Position numbers and translations under genes: made by a program
Notes under the pieces: model-generated
What the model was told of the DNA's origin: nothing
The model's input: only the letters and a program-made list of their open reading frames with translations
The model's database searches: none
In this document: in pieces, positions 47,632 through 56,594 of the stretch
How positions within the stretch are numbered: the first letter of the stretch is position 1
How the letters are laid out: each line of letters starts with the position of its first letter
NCBI RefSeq assembly: GCF_900168265.1
Contig: NZ_FVZF01000004.1
Location: 108,776-172,775 of the forward strand
Reading direction: 5' to 3'
From: Salegentibacter salarius
Lineage (GTDB): Bacteria > Bacteroidota > Bacteroidia > Flavobacteriales > Flavobacteriaceae
DNA: 64,000 nucleotides

Positions 47632-48609
47632 ATGTCGAAGGTTAAATATCATTACGATAGCGAGACGCAATCCTATAGAAAAATCGAGCGCCGAAAAGGC
47701 CGCCGCACAGGGATTGTATTGCTTAGTATCTTAGGATCTTTCCTGGCCGGTTTTATCTTACTGGTTATTTATTTGAACATTCCGCAGATTGAAACCCCTA
47801 AAGAAAAAGCGCTAAAACGCGAACTTCAAAATATGGAGTTACAATATGGCTTACTAAATAAAAAAATGAGCCAGATACAAAATGTACTGGCGAATATTGA
47901 AGATAGAGACAATAATATTTACAGGGTTTATTTTGAAGCCAATCCTATCCCTGAAGAGCAAAGGCTCGCAGGATTTGGTGGTATAAACCGCTATAAAGAC
48001 CTGGAAGGTTTTGACAATTCTAAACTGATTATTGAAACCAGCAAACGAATGGATATTCTTACCAAGCAGTTGGTGGTGCAATCTAAATCGCTTGATGAAA
48101 TTGCCAATTTGGCGAAAGAGAAAGAGAGTTTATTATCTGCCGTGCCCGCGATACAGCCTGTAAAAAATGAAGATCTAAGCAGAATTGCTTCCGGTTACGG
48201 TTGGAGAACAGATCCGTTTACCAAAGTAAGAAAATTCCATCACGGGATGGATTTTAGCGCCCCTCGTGGCACACCGGTTTATGCTACCGGGAATGGACGT
48301 ATTAAAAGAGCCGATAATAGATCTACCGGGTATGGGAATCATATAAGAATAGATCACGACTATGGTTACACCAGTCTTTATGCTCATTTATATAAATATA
48401 ATGTGCGAGTTGGCCAGCGGGTACAACGTGGTGATATTATAGGTTATGTAGGCAGCACAGGAAGATCCCAGGGCCCGCATTTACATTACGAGATCTTTAA
48501 GGATGACCGCCGAATTAACCCGATTAACTTTTACTATGGCAACCTATCTCCCGAAGAGTTTGATAAGGTTCTGGAAAAAGCACAACAAGAAAACCAATCG
48601 CTGGATTAA
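47632..48609 (+). CDS. M23-family peptidase (peptidoglycan endopeptidase type)
   Basis: The 325-residue protein has a cytoplasmic N-terminus, one membrane helix at about 26-47 (IVLLSILGSFLAGFILLVIYL), a coiled coil at about 58-88, and a C-terminal LytM domain. Zinc ligands are in HHGMDFSAPRGTPVYAT (H and D) and HLHYEIF, with the GYGNHIRIDHDYGYTSLYAHL block between. All catalytic residues are present, so it can cut cross-links in peptidoglycan or act as a MepM-like enzyme. Its stop codon overlaps the next gene's ATG by one base (TAATG), so the two are translationally coupled. Confidence 0.92.
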   Translation: MSKVKYHYDSETQSYRKIERRKGRRTGIVLLSILGSFLAGFILLVIYLNIPQIETPKEKALKRELQNMELQYGLLNKKMSQIQNVLANIEDRDNNIYRVYFEANPIPEEQRLAGFGGINRYKDLEGFDNSKLIIETSKRMDILTKQLVVQSKSLDEIANLAKEKESLLSAVPAIQPVKNEDLSRIASGYGWRTDPFTKVRKFHHGMDFSAPRGTPVYATGNGRIKRADNRSTGYGNHIRIDHDYGYTSLYAHLYKYNVRVGQRVQRGDIIGYVGSTGRSQGPHLHYEIFKDDRRINPINFYYGNLSPEEFDKVLEKAQQENQSLD

Positions 48610-48938
48610 TGCACCTCAATTTACCAGATAAAAGATACTACGGAATTGGCGAAGTTGCTGAAGCCTTTAAGGTGAACACTTCCTTAATTCGTTTTTGGGA
48701 AAAGGAATTCGATGTAATTCAGCCTAAAAAAAATGCCAAGGGAAATCGCAAATTTACCCCAGAAGATATTAAGAATTTAGAGCTTATTTATCACCTGGTT
48801 AAAGAACGCGGCTTCACCCTTGAAGGTGCAAAAACACATTTAAAAGAAGAAAAACACAAAACTCTTAGCAACTTCGAAATAATTCGTAAGTTGGAAGGAG
48901 TAAAAGCAAAACTAATCAATCTAAAAAATCAGTTGTAG
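48609..48938 (+). CDS. MerR-family transcriptional regulator
   Basis: The 109-residue protein is a short MerR-type regulator. The winged HTH is at residues 10-78: [28 protein letters not shown], then [35 protein letters not shown] short helix ([16 protein letters not shown]) follows for dimerisation, with no effector-binding domain. The one-base overlap with the peptidase gene and the 2-bp gap to lemA put it within a five-gene operon, possibly as its own regulator. Confidence 0.9.
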   Translation: MHLNLPDKRYYGIGEVAEAFKVNTSLIRFWEKEFDVIQPKKNAKGNRKFTPEDIKNLELIYHLVKERGFTLEGAKTHLKEEKHKTLSNFEIIRKLEGVKAKLINLKNQL

Positions 48939-48940
48939 AA

Positions 48941-49537
48941 ATGAAAAAATGGTTAATCCCTGTAATAGTTATTGTAGTTCTGGGTATTATAGTTTACAGC
49001 CTTACGGCCGGAGTAAATAACACCGCAGTAGAGTACGAAGAAAGCGTTTTAAAGAATTGGGCCGATGTTGAAAATGCCTATCAGCGTAGAAGTGATCTTA
49101 TCCCGAATTTAGTTAGTACCGTAGAAGGTTCAGCCGATTTTGAACGTGGAACACTTACCGATGTAATTGAAGCTCGTGCTAAAGCTACTTCAGTAAATGT
49201 TGATGCCGGAAATTTAAATCCGGAGCAAATTCAGCAATTCCAGCAGGCTCAAGGCGGACTATCTTCAGCATTATCAAGACTTTTGGTTTCTGTCGAAAGA
49301 TATCCAGATATAAAATCGAATCAAAACTTCCTTCAATTACAATCACAATTAGAAGGAACAGAAAACCGTATTAGTGTAGCGAGAAATCGTTATAATGAAG
49401 CGGTAAGACAATACAATACTTATATTAGAAAATTCCCGAATAACATTTTTGCTGGAATGTTCGGCTTTGAAAGAAAAGCAACTTTTGAAGCTGAAGAAGG
49501 TGCAGAAAACGCCCCCGATGTTGAATTTGATTTTTAA
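48941..49537 (+). CDS. LemA family protein
   Basis: The 198-residue protein has an N-terminal membrane helix (residues 3-23, [18 protein letters not shown]) and a helical LemA domain: [25 protein letters not shown] (about 40-64), [35 protein letters not shown], then [29 protein letters not shown]. LemA proteins form helical bundles beside the membrane; role unclear. It is followed by two TPM-domain genes, a common arrangement. Confidence 0.93.
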   Translation: MKKWLIPVIVIVVLGIIVYSLTAGVNNTAVEYEESVLKNWADVENAYQRRSDLIPNLVSTVEGSADFERGTLTDVIEARAKATSVNVDAGNLNPEQIQQFQQAQGGLSSALSRLLVSVERYPDIKSNQNFLQLQSQLEGTENRISVARNRYNEAVRQYNTYIRKFPNNIFAGMFGFERKATFEAEEGAENAPDVEFDF

Positions 49538-49542
49538 AAGAG

Positions 49543-49983
49543 ATGAGCAAAGTTGAAGATTTTTTAAATAAAAAGGACGAAGAAGAGATCATTGAAGCCA
49601 TTAGAAAGGCCGAGAGCCACACCTCTGGTGAGGTAAGGGTTCACCTGGAAAAAACTACCGGCGAAAAAGATATTTTTGATCGCGCAATGGAAGTTTTTCA
49701 TATGCTAAAGATGGATAACACTAAGCACGCTAACGGAGTGCTTATTTATGTTGCCGTAGAAGATCATAATTTTGTGATCTATGGTGATAAAGGCATTAAT
49801 GATGTAGTTCCAGATGATTTTTGGGAAAGCACCAAAGATGCTATTGTAGAAAAATTTAAAAAAGGAGAATTCAAGCAAGGCTTGGTAAACGGTATTTTAA
49901 CTGCAGGCCAGCAGCTCAAAGAACACTTCCCGTGGAGTGAAGACACACGAGACGAACTCTCCAACGAAATTTCAAAAGGATAA
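49543..49983 (+). CDS. TPM domain protein, soluble
   Basis: The 146-residue protein is a single TPM (TLP18.3/Psb32/MOLO-1) domain without signal peptide: EEIIEAIRKAESHTSGEVRVHLE, VEDHNFVIYGDKGINDVVPDDFW, and QGLVNGILTAGQQLKEHFPW. The start is 6 bp after lemA, and its stop immediately precedes the ATG of the second TPM gene. TPM domains have been tied to photosystem repair in plants and membrane quality control; the bacterial role is open. Confidence 0.9.
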   Translation: MSKVEDFLNKKDEEEIIEAIRKAESHTSGEVRVHLEKTTGEKDIFDRAMEVFHMLKMDNTKHANGVLIYVAVEDHNFVIYGDKGINDVVPDDFWESTKDAIVEKFKKGEFKQGLVNGILTAGQQLKEHFPWSEDTRDELSNEISKG

Positions 49984-50781
49984 ATGCCACAATTCACTAA
50001 AAGATTCAAATTACTATTTCTGTTTTTCCTCGTTTTTTCGGGGTTTATATATGCACAGCGTGATGTTCCGCCTAAACCATCGGAGGAAACCAGCGTTTAT
50101 GATGAAGCCGATATTTTAACTTCTTCGGAAGAAAAGCAATTGGAGCAGAAGTTGATTAACTATGCTGATACGACTTCAACCCAAATTGTAGTCGCGAGTA
50201 TTAATTCCTTTCAAGGAGAAAATCAGAGTGATTATGCAGTGAAATGGGCCCACGAATGGGGAATTGGACAAAGTGCAGAAGATAATGGCTTACTGGTTAT
50301 TGTAGCTGAAGAAGATAAAAAGATTTGGATTACTAATGGTTATGGGCTTGAAGAGTATATGACTGATGCCCGTACTCGTCAAATAATTGAGCAGGTAATT
50401 CTCCCTGAATTTAGGAATGGTAGTTATTACAACGGGCTGGATGCCGGAACCACCGCAATTTTCCAGGTATTAGCAGGCACGTTTGAAGGCACACCACAAT
50501 CCCGGAATTCGGAAAGAAGCTTTCCACTCCAGGGAATTGTTATGCTTATTATTTTTGTGGTCATTATTATTTCGTTTTTCAAGCGACGTGGTGGTGGAGG
50601 TCGCAACGGTGGCCGAAGAAGCGCAGGAGATACTTTTCTTGACGCTATTATATTAAGCTCTCTTGGACGTGGCACTTTTGGCGGAGGCAGCTCCGGTGGA
50701 GGTTTTGGCGGCGGAGGCGGCTTTGGCGGAGGTTTCGGTGGCGGAGGTTTCGGCGGCGGCGGTGCCGGTGGAAGCTGGTAA
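49984..50781 (+). CDS. TPM domain protein with signal peptide and Gly-rich tail
   Basis: This 265-residue protein has a signal peptide (ending YAQ at about 25) and a TPM domain at about 30-165 (VYDEADILTSSEEKQLEQKL, STQIVVASINSFQG, WITNGYGLEEYMTDARTRQII). A membrane helix at about 181-197 (GIVMLIIFVVIIISFF) and a glycine-rich tail (from about 225, GGG/GFGG units) follow. The tail is as in YgcG-like proteins. The TAA of the preceding gene touches its ATG, so they are translated together. The M23-MerR-LemA-TPM-TPM order is a compact operon. Confidence 0.92.
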   Translation: MPQFTKRFKLLFLFFLVFSGFIYAQRDVPPKPSEETSVYDEADILTSSEEKQLEQKLINYADTTSTQIVVASINSFQGENQSDYAVKWAHEWGIGQSAEDNGLLVIVAEEDKKIWITNGYGLEEYMTDARTRQIIEQVILPEFRNGSYYNGLDAGTTAIFQVLAGTFEGTPQSRNSERSFPLQGIVMLIIFVVIIISFFKRRGGGGRNGGRRSAGDTFLDAIILSSLGRGTFGGGSSGGGFGGGGGFGGGFGGGGFGGGGAGGSW

Positions 50782-50845
50782 TTTCCAGTTAGCAGTAATT
50801 CAGTAGGCAGTTAGCAGTATTCTTAACTGAAAAATCTATATAAAT

Positions 50846-50978
50846 AAAGACTGTTTGAGAGGTTCGTTTAAATCGTCATCCTGAACTTGTTTCAGGATCT
50901 AAGTTGTTGGTAATCTAACCATGTTAGAAGCTGAAACAAGTTCAGCTTGACGGAACTAAAACATCCCAAACAGTCTTT
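50846..50978. repeat. Intergenic nested-palindrome repeat, copy E, with outer inverted repeat
   Basis: The core at 50874-50952 has CGTCATCCTGAACTTGTTTCAGGAT (left arm) and TTAGAAGCTGAAACAAGTTCAGCTTGACG (right arm). A perfect 12-bp outer inverted repeat brackets it: AAAGACTGTTTG at 50846-50857 and CAAACAGTCTTT at 50967-50978, the right side followed by TT. The whole would fold as one long cruciform. It lies between the converging TPM and outer-membrane barrel genes and could end transcription from both sides. Confidence 0.82.
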
Positions 50979-51000
50979 TCATTTCCAGAAGAAGTTAAAA

Positions 51001-53760
51001 CTATCTCCCTCTCTTATTATTAGGATCTTTTCCGCCAAACTTGCTTATTTTATAAGTAAAACTCAGCATAAAATATTGTTCCAAAACCAGTTCCTGGGTA
51101 TCCTGAATAAAATCGTCTCCGGTAAATCTTCTAGTTGCTATATTTTGATCCAGCAAGTCGAAGACTTTAACCTTTAGCGTTCCATTATCTCCAAGAATTT
51201 CATAGCCTAAACTGGCGTTCCATAAGTAGAATGAATTCTGAAATCCCGGCGAAGCGTTCCCGATAGACTGGTAGGCGATATCGCTTCCTATTACAAATTT
51301 CTCTGGCCAGAAAGAGGTAAGCGCCAAAGAAATGTTCTGATTCTTATAATTCTCTTCCCTGTTATTAAAACTATATTCAGCATCCACAAACTCTACGCTG
51401 TAAAAAGGTTCTAAAGTCACCAGGTCTCTAAAATTATATTCTACACTTAAACTTGGCGTCAAGTTTAAACTTTTAGAGAAATAGCGTTGCTCGTTAGTGA
51501 AACCTATATTTTTATTGAAATTCCCATAAATTCCACCTCTAATTTTTATAGAACTTTCATTTTCCAATTTAAAGGTTTTATCCATACTTCCACCCCCAAA
51601 GTAATTATAAGCGCCGTCTACATTCGTGTAAGTAGTAGTTCTTACTAAATCCTCATCTACAGTACTACGAGTCACCACCTGGTCATTAGTGAAGTTTCCT
51701 CCTAAATAAGCATAAAACCCTGAACGCGTTTTAAAATCAAAATTATTAAAGTTGACATAAAACCTGTGCCTCAAAGCCGGTCTAAGATCTGGATTACCGG
51801 TAATGATGTTCAGCGGATTTATAGTATTGGTAACCGGCTGTACTTGAGTAAGTGAAGGTGTATCCCAGGAGTTGTTATAATTAAAATAAATAGATTTTCC
51901 CTGTGATAAACTATACCTGAAATAGGCGTTGGCAAATAAATTTTCGTAAGTATTATCTATACTCGTTTCAGTGAAAAGATCCCTATTTTTTAATCGAAGA
52001 CTTTGAAAACCTCCTGAAAGACTGGCTCTTAATTTTTCATCGTTATAAACAAGGCCTAAACTTGGGCGATGTTCAAAAGATTCAGAAACAAAATCGTTAC
52101 TTAAGTCATTATCAAGTAGGGTATAATCACCTTCCTCGTTTACATCGTAAACCAGGCGCTCGTTTCGGCCATCTTCCTTATCAAAATCATAACTTACATC
52201 CAGCATTAATTTTTCAGTAATGGGAAAACGGGCACCTAGATCAATACCATAATTATTATCCCTATTTTCTTCTGAAATTAACTGATCCTGAACATCGGTA
52301 TTTACCAGTTCTCCTTCCTGGTTATAGATCTCCCTTTCTGAAAAGAAATTATCATCCTGAGAACGGGTGTTATTTTCATTATTGAAACTAAGGCTGTAAT
52401 AACCACCATTTTCACCGAATTTACGTGTAAAATTTAATCGATTAGAAAAATTCACGCTATGTACTTCAGAATAATTATCGGTTAAAGCCGTGTTTATTGG
52501 TGTACCATCCTCTTTAACAGATTCTGTAAAAGACTGGTTAGAAGAGCGACCGCTATTGGTATTAATATTTGGTCTAACTGAAATTCTGGTTAAAGTATCT
52601 GGCTGAATTTCAAAACTCAGACTAAAACGGTGATTATTATTAAGTCTATTGCTACTGGATTCTGAATTATTAAAAAATCTTCTATTGGGCAGAATATTTT
52701 CTCTTTGGGTTTTGGTTTCGGTGATATTATCGGCGCGGCTATAAAAATAATTGGAAGAAAGTTCGGTTTCCTGCGGCCATTCGTTTACTAAACTAAAGCC
52801 GGCATTATCAGATTTTGTGATCCCATTACCTGATCCAAAACTATTACCGTTTATACTAAAATTCCCACCACGACTCCTGGTTATAGAATAGGCATTACGG
52901 CCCATAGCATCGTAGATCTCGTCAAAAGAAAACCCGGAAGAATTGATATTGTTTGAACTCGCCAAAAGACTAACGCGAAAATCATTTTTAAAATAGTTTC
53001 CAATTCCGCTTAATTCATACCGATCGTTGGTTCCGCCACCGGCAGTAAGCCTCGAGAAAAATCCGCGATTCTTATCTTCATCAATGGTAATATTGATCGT
53101 CTTATTTTCAGCATCACCTTCTTTTCCGGTAAATTCTTCAGATTTTGTTTTACTATCTACCACCTGGAGTTTATTAATTAATTCCTTTGGGAGGTTTTTA
53201 GTAGCAATTTTAGGATCATCCCCAAAGAATTCCTTTCCGTTCACTTTAATTTGAGAAACCTGGGTGCCGTTTACCGTTATACTTCCGTCCGTCGCTACTT
53301 CTACCCCGGGAAGTTCTTTTAGTAATTCTTCAAGGTTTGCATCTTTACGTGTTTTAAAAGAAGCAGCATTAAATTCCAGAGTATCTTTCTTTATCGTTAC
53401 CGGTGCGCGAGAAGAAGTAATTGTTATTTCATCTAAAGCATTATCGGCCACCTGCATTTTTATCGTACCTAAATTGAGTTTTTCATCAATTTCTAATTTT
53501 TGGCTATGCGTTTTAAATCCGGCGTAGGAGATAAGTAAATTAGCGACTTCGAGCCCGCCATTTCCAGCAAGTTGAAATCCCCCAGAATTATCCGAAATAG
53601 TATAGGTAACCAAACTACTGTCTGCAGGTTTTTCCAGGTACACCGTAGCTGATTCCAGCGGTTCCCCCTGCGGGCCGGTTACTTTACCATTAATTTCAAA
53701 ATTTTGGGCAGTTAAATTTCCTGCCAGGAAAAGCAAGACAAGGGAAAGTAAAATTCTCAT
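51001..53760 (-). CDS. Outer-membrane beta-barrel protein with TonB-receptor-like N-terminus
   Basis: The 919-residue protein has a signal peptide (ending LTAQ at about 19) and a carboxypeptidase-like regulatory domain (INGKVTGPQGEPLESATVYLEK...). A plug-like domain covers about 118-215 (SRAPVTIKKDTLEFNAASFK, LPGVEV). A barrel of about 700 residues, rich in aromatic and Asn residues, ends in YFMLSFTYKISKF, though extra residues GGKDPNNKRGR follow. It is the outer membrane beta-barrel (OMP_b-brl_3) type related to TonB-dependent receptors. The ligand is unknown; no SusD-like partner lies nearby. Confidence 0.88.
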   Translation of the reverse strand: MRILLSLVLLFLAGNLTAQNFEINGKVTGPQGEPLESATVYLEKPADSSLVTYTISDNSGGFQLAGNGGLEVANLLISYAGFKTHSQKLEIDEKLNLGTIKMQVADNALDEITITSSRAPVTIKKDTLEFNAASFKTRKDANLEELLKELPGVEVATDGSITVNGTQVSQIKVNGKEFFGDDPKIATKNLPKELINKLQVVDSKTKSEEFTGKEGDAENKTINITIDEDKNRGFFSRLTAGGGTNDRYELSGIGNYFKNDFRVSLLASSNNINSSGFSFDEIYDAMGRNAYSITRSRGGNFSINGNSFGSGNGITKSDNAGFSLVNEWPQETELSSNYFYSRADNITETKTQRENILPNRRFFNNSESSSNRLNNNHRFSLSFEIQPDTLTRISVRPNINTNSGRSSNQSFTESVKEDGTPINTALTDNYSEVHSVNFSNRLNFTRKFGENGGYYSLSFNNENNTRSQDDNFFSEREIYNQEGELVNTDVQDQLISEENRDNNYGIDLGARFPITEKLMLDVSYDFDKEDGRNERLVYDVNEEGDYTLLDNDLSNDFVSESFEHRPSLGLVYNDEKLRASLSGGFQSLRLKNRDLFTETSIDNTYENLFANAYFRYSLSQGKSIYFNYNNSWDTPSLTQVQPVTNTINPLNIITGNPDLRPALRHRFYVNFNNFDFKTRSGFYAYLGGNFTNDQVVTRSTVDEDLVRTTTYTNVDGAYNYFGGGSMDKTFKLENESSIKIRGGIYGNFNKNIGFTNEQRYFSKSLNLTPSLSVEYNFRDLVTLEPFYSVEFVDAEYSFNNREENYKNQNISLALTSFWPEKFVIGSDIAYQSIGNASPGFQNSFYLWNASLGYEILGDNGTLKVKVFDLLDQNIATRRFTGDDFIQDTQELVLEQYFMLSFTYKISKFGGKDPNNKRGR

Positions 53761-53864
53761 TTAGAGTATAGGTGTTAAACGTTGAAAAAATCAGGACAAA
53801 GAAATGCCTCACTAACTATATTGGTAGTTAGACTCTCGATTTGTTACAAAGTTTAACAGGAAAC

Positions 53865-55172
53865 TTATTTTTTTCTGAAATACACTGAAATTGGCACTCC
53901 AGTTAGATCAAATTCCTTCCTTAACTTATTCTCTATAAATCGTTTGTATGGATCTCTAACGTATTGCGGAAGATTACAGAAAAATGCGAATTGCGGCTGT
54001 GGCGTAGGTAATTGCGTGCAAAACTTAATTTTCACATATTTTCCTTTATAAGCCGGCGGCGGATTTTGCTCTATTATTGGAAGCATTACATCGTTAAGTT
54101 CACGGGTTTTAATTTTTTTACTGCGGTTTTCAAAAACAGTAACTGCAGTTTCAATAGCTTTAAAAATACGTTGCTTGGTAAGCACAGACATGAAAACAAT
54201 CGGCACATCGGTAAAAGGCTCTATTTCGCGTCTTATCATTGCTTCATAATCACGCATACTATTGGTCTCTTTCTCTTCAACCAAATCCCATTTATTAACC
54301 AGGATCACGATTCCTTTTCGGTTTCTTTGCGCCAGCCAGAAAATATTTTGAACCTGACCATCAAATCCACGAGTGGCATCTAAGATTACCAGGCAAACAT
54401 CACAGTTTTCTATGGCACGCACAGAACGCATTACCGAGTAAAATTCGAGGTCTTCCTTAACCTTCGATTTTCTTCTAATCCCGGCAGTATCTACCAGGTT
54501 AAATTCAAACCCGAATCTATTATACTTGGTATCCATAGCATCGCGGGTAGTTCCCGCAATGTCTGTTACGATATAACGTTCTTCGCCTATTAGCGCATTT
54601 ATAAAAGAAGATTTCCCCGCGTTAGGACGACCTACTACAGCAAATCTTGGTAATTCTGTTTCTTCTACGGCTTCATTTACCGGCAAAGCTTCAATTAGAG
54701 CGTCCAGCAAATCTCCTGTTCCACTACCATTTGTACTGGCAATAGGAAAATATTCACCAAGACCTAAAGAATAAAATTCGACTGCATTCTCCAGCCTTTT
54801 ATTATTATCTACCTTATTTACCGCTAAAAGAACGGGCTTATCTATTTTTCTAAGCAGTTGTGCTACATCCTCGTCCATTGGAGTCACGCCACTTTCAACG
54901 TCTACCATAAAAATAATGGCATCGGCTTCATCTATTGCAAGTTCTACCTGCTTATCTATTTCGGCTTCAAAAACATCGTCGCTTCCTACTACATAACCAC
55001 CCGTATCTATAAGGGAGAAATGACGCCCATTCCAATCAGATTTTCCATAATGACGGTCGCGAGTAACCCCACTAACCGAATCTACAATCGCCTCGCGGCG
55101 TTGAATTAATCTATTGAAAAAGGTAGATTTCCCAACGTTTGGCCTTCCTACAATGGCTACAATATTGCCCAT
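53865..55172 (-). CDS. der: GTPase Der (ribosome assembly)
   Basis: The 435-residue protein has two G domains in tandem and a C-terminal KH-like domain. The first G domain has GRPNVGKST (8-16), DTGG and NKVD; the second has GRPNAGKSS (about 181-189), DTAGIRRKS and NKWD. Der acts in 50S subunit maturation. All G motifs are intact. The era gene lies upstream on the same strand, 191 bp away. Confidence 0.97.
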   Translation of the reverse strand: MGNIVAIVGRPNVGKSTFFNRLIQRREAIVDSVSGVTRDRHYGKSDWNGRHFSLIDTGGYVVGSDDVFEAEIDKQVELAIDEADAIIFMVDVESGVTPMDEDVAQLLRKIDKPVLLAVNKVDNNKRLENAVEFYSLGLGEYFPIASTNGSGTGDLLDALIEALPVNEAVEETELPRFAVVGRPNAGKSSFINALIGEERYIVTDIAGTTRDAMDTKYNRFGFEFNLVDTAGIRRKSKVKEDLEFYSVMRSVRAIENCDVCLVILDATRGFDGQVQNIFWLAQRNRKGIVILVNKWDLVEEKETNSMRDYEAMIRREIEPFTDVPIVFMSVLTKQRIFKAIETAVTVFENRSKKIKTRELNDVMLPIIEQNPPPAYKGKYVKIKFCTQLPTPQPQFAFFCNLPQYVRDPYKRFIENKLRKEFDLTGVPISVYFRKK

Positions 55173-55363
55173 AATATTATTATTTAATCCCTCATTGAGG
55201 TTTTATTCCCTGAATTTATTCAGAGAATTTAATTGTTTGCAAAATTAGTGTAAAAATTCGGGTTTACCCGAAACTTAGAAAACGGAAGTTTCCAGGGCAG
55301 GAAATTGAAGTTTTTTGAATTGAATTTCCTGTAATAAACTTTAAAATTTTAGTTCAGAAAAAA

Positions 55364-56245
55364 TTATTCATTATATCCGAAACGCTTTAACTGGCGCTGG
55401 TCGCTTCTCCAGTTTTTATTCACTTTCACATAAAGTTCTAAATGAACCTGTTTTCCGAAGAATTTTTCAAGGTCTTTCCTTGCTTCTACTCCAACCCTTT
55501 TTAGAGCCGCTCCTTTATGGCCAATGATGATACCTTTCTGGGTATCACGCTCTACCATGATCACGCTTCGCATTCTAATAATTTTCTCTTCCTCAAAAAA
55601 TTCCTGGGTATCAATTTCTACTGCATAAGGAATTTCCTTTTTATAATGCATTAAGATCTTTTCGCGAATAATCTCATTTACAAAGAAACGTTCAGGCTTA
55701 TCGGTAAGTGTATCTTTTGGATAAAATGCGGGAGATTCTGGAAGTAGTTCTATAATTCGGTTAAAAACTTCGGCAACATTAAAACCTTCCAGGGCCGAAA
55801 TCGGGAAGATTTCAGCATTAGGCACCTTCTCTGTCCACATCTGCACCTGACTTTCCAATTCTTCCTGGTTAGATTTATCAATTTTATTCAGCAATAAAAT
55901 AACAGGAATATCGGTTCCAATTATTTTATTGAAAAAGGCTTCATCTTTAAGTTCCTTTTCACCAATTTCCACCATATACACCAACACATCGGCATCTTCA
56001 AAAGCAGATTTAACGAAACCCATCATAGATTCCTGCAACTCGTACGCCGGTTTTATAATTCCCGGGGTATCACTAAGAAGCATCTGGAAATCTTCCCCAT
56101 TTACAATTCCAAGAATTCTGTGACGCGTTGTTTGCGCTTTAGAAGTAATAATGGAAAGTTTTTCGCCCACAAAAGCGTTCATCAAGGTAGATTTTCCAAC
56201 ATTTGGGTTCCCTATTATATTTACAAATCCTGCTTTATGTTCCAT
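55364..56245 (-). CDS. era: GTPase Era
   Basis: The 293-residue protein has one G domain with GNPNVGKST (12-20), effector region TTRHRI (about 40-45), DTPGI and NKID, and a C-terminal KH domain with VERDTQKGIIIGHKGAALKRVG, the GxxG RNA-binding loop being GHKG. It binds 16S rRNA during 30S assembly. The ATG start gives MEHKAGFVNIIGNPN, the usual N-terminus. The region between era and the SulP gene holds the intergenic structure noted at 56465-56540. Confidence 0.97.
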   Translation of the reverse strand: MEHKAGFVNIIGNPNVGKSTLMNAFVGEKLSIITSKAQTTRHRILGIVNGEDFQMLLSDTPGIIKPAYELQESMMGFVKSAFEDADVLVYMVEIGEKELKDEAFFNKIIGTDIPVILLLNKIDKSNQEELESQVQMWTEKVPNAEIFPISALEGFNVAEVFNRIIELLPESPAFYPKDTLTDKPERFFVNEIIREKILMHYKKEIPYAVEIDTQEFFEEEKIIRMRSVIMVERDTQKGIIIGHKGAALKRVGVEARKDLEKFFGKQVHLELYVKVNKNWRSDQRQLKRFGYNE

Positions 56246-56594
56246 TTTGATAATTTTAGTGATGCAAAGGTAAGACGATTAGACAACAGTTAACTTCTTT
56301 TGATTCAAATTTATTTACCAGCCTGAATTCTTATTATCCAAATAACAAAAATTATTATTAAATTGATAATCAGACGCGTTCATATTAACAAAGCATTAAA
56401 AATTCACACTTAAATTGTCCCGGACTTTTCTATTAAAAATAATTAGCTAATTTTGCCGCCTCCAATGAAACATGCAAGAAGCATACAACCCTCTCAACTT
56501 ACTCCGCCCTAGGTAGTTAAGCACACTTGCGTTATTGTTCAAAATTTTCCGCGGAAATAATCCGTATTCCAATATTTATTTAAATTTTATTCAG
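56246..56594. other. Divergent intergenic region with possible leader structure
   Basis: No open frame is convincing. TAATTTTG at 56448-56455 fits the promoter -7 box for the SulP gene, without a clear -33 TTG. After it, GCAAG (56474-56478) can pair with CTTGC (56526-56530), enclosing an AACTTAC/GTAGTT stem over TCCGCCCTAG. This could be a structured leader or plain noise. Confidence 0.3.

Noticed and set aside
50650..50781. Tandem DNA repeat at the end of the second TPM gene
   Set aside because: The GGCGG-rich bases simply code for the glycine-rich tail typical of this protein family.
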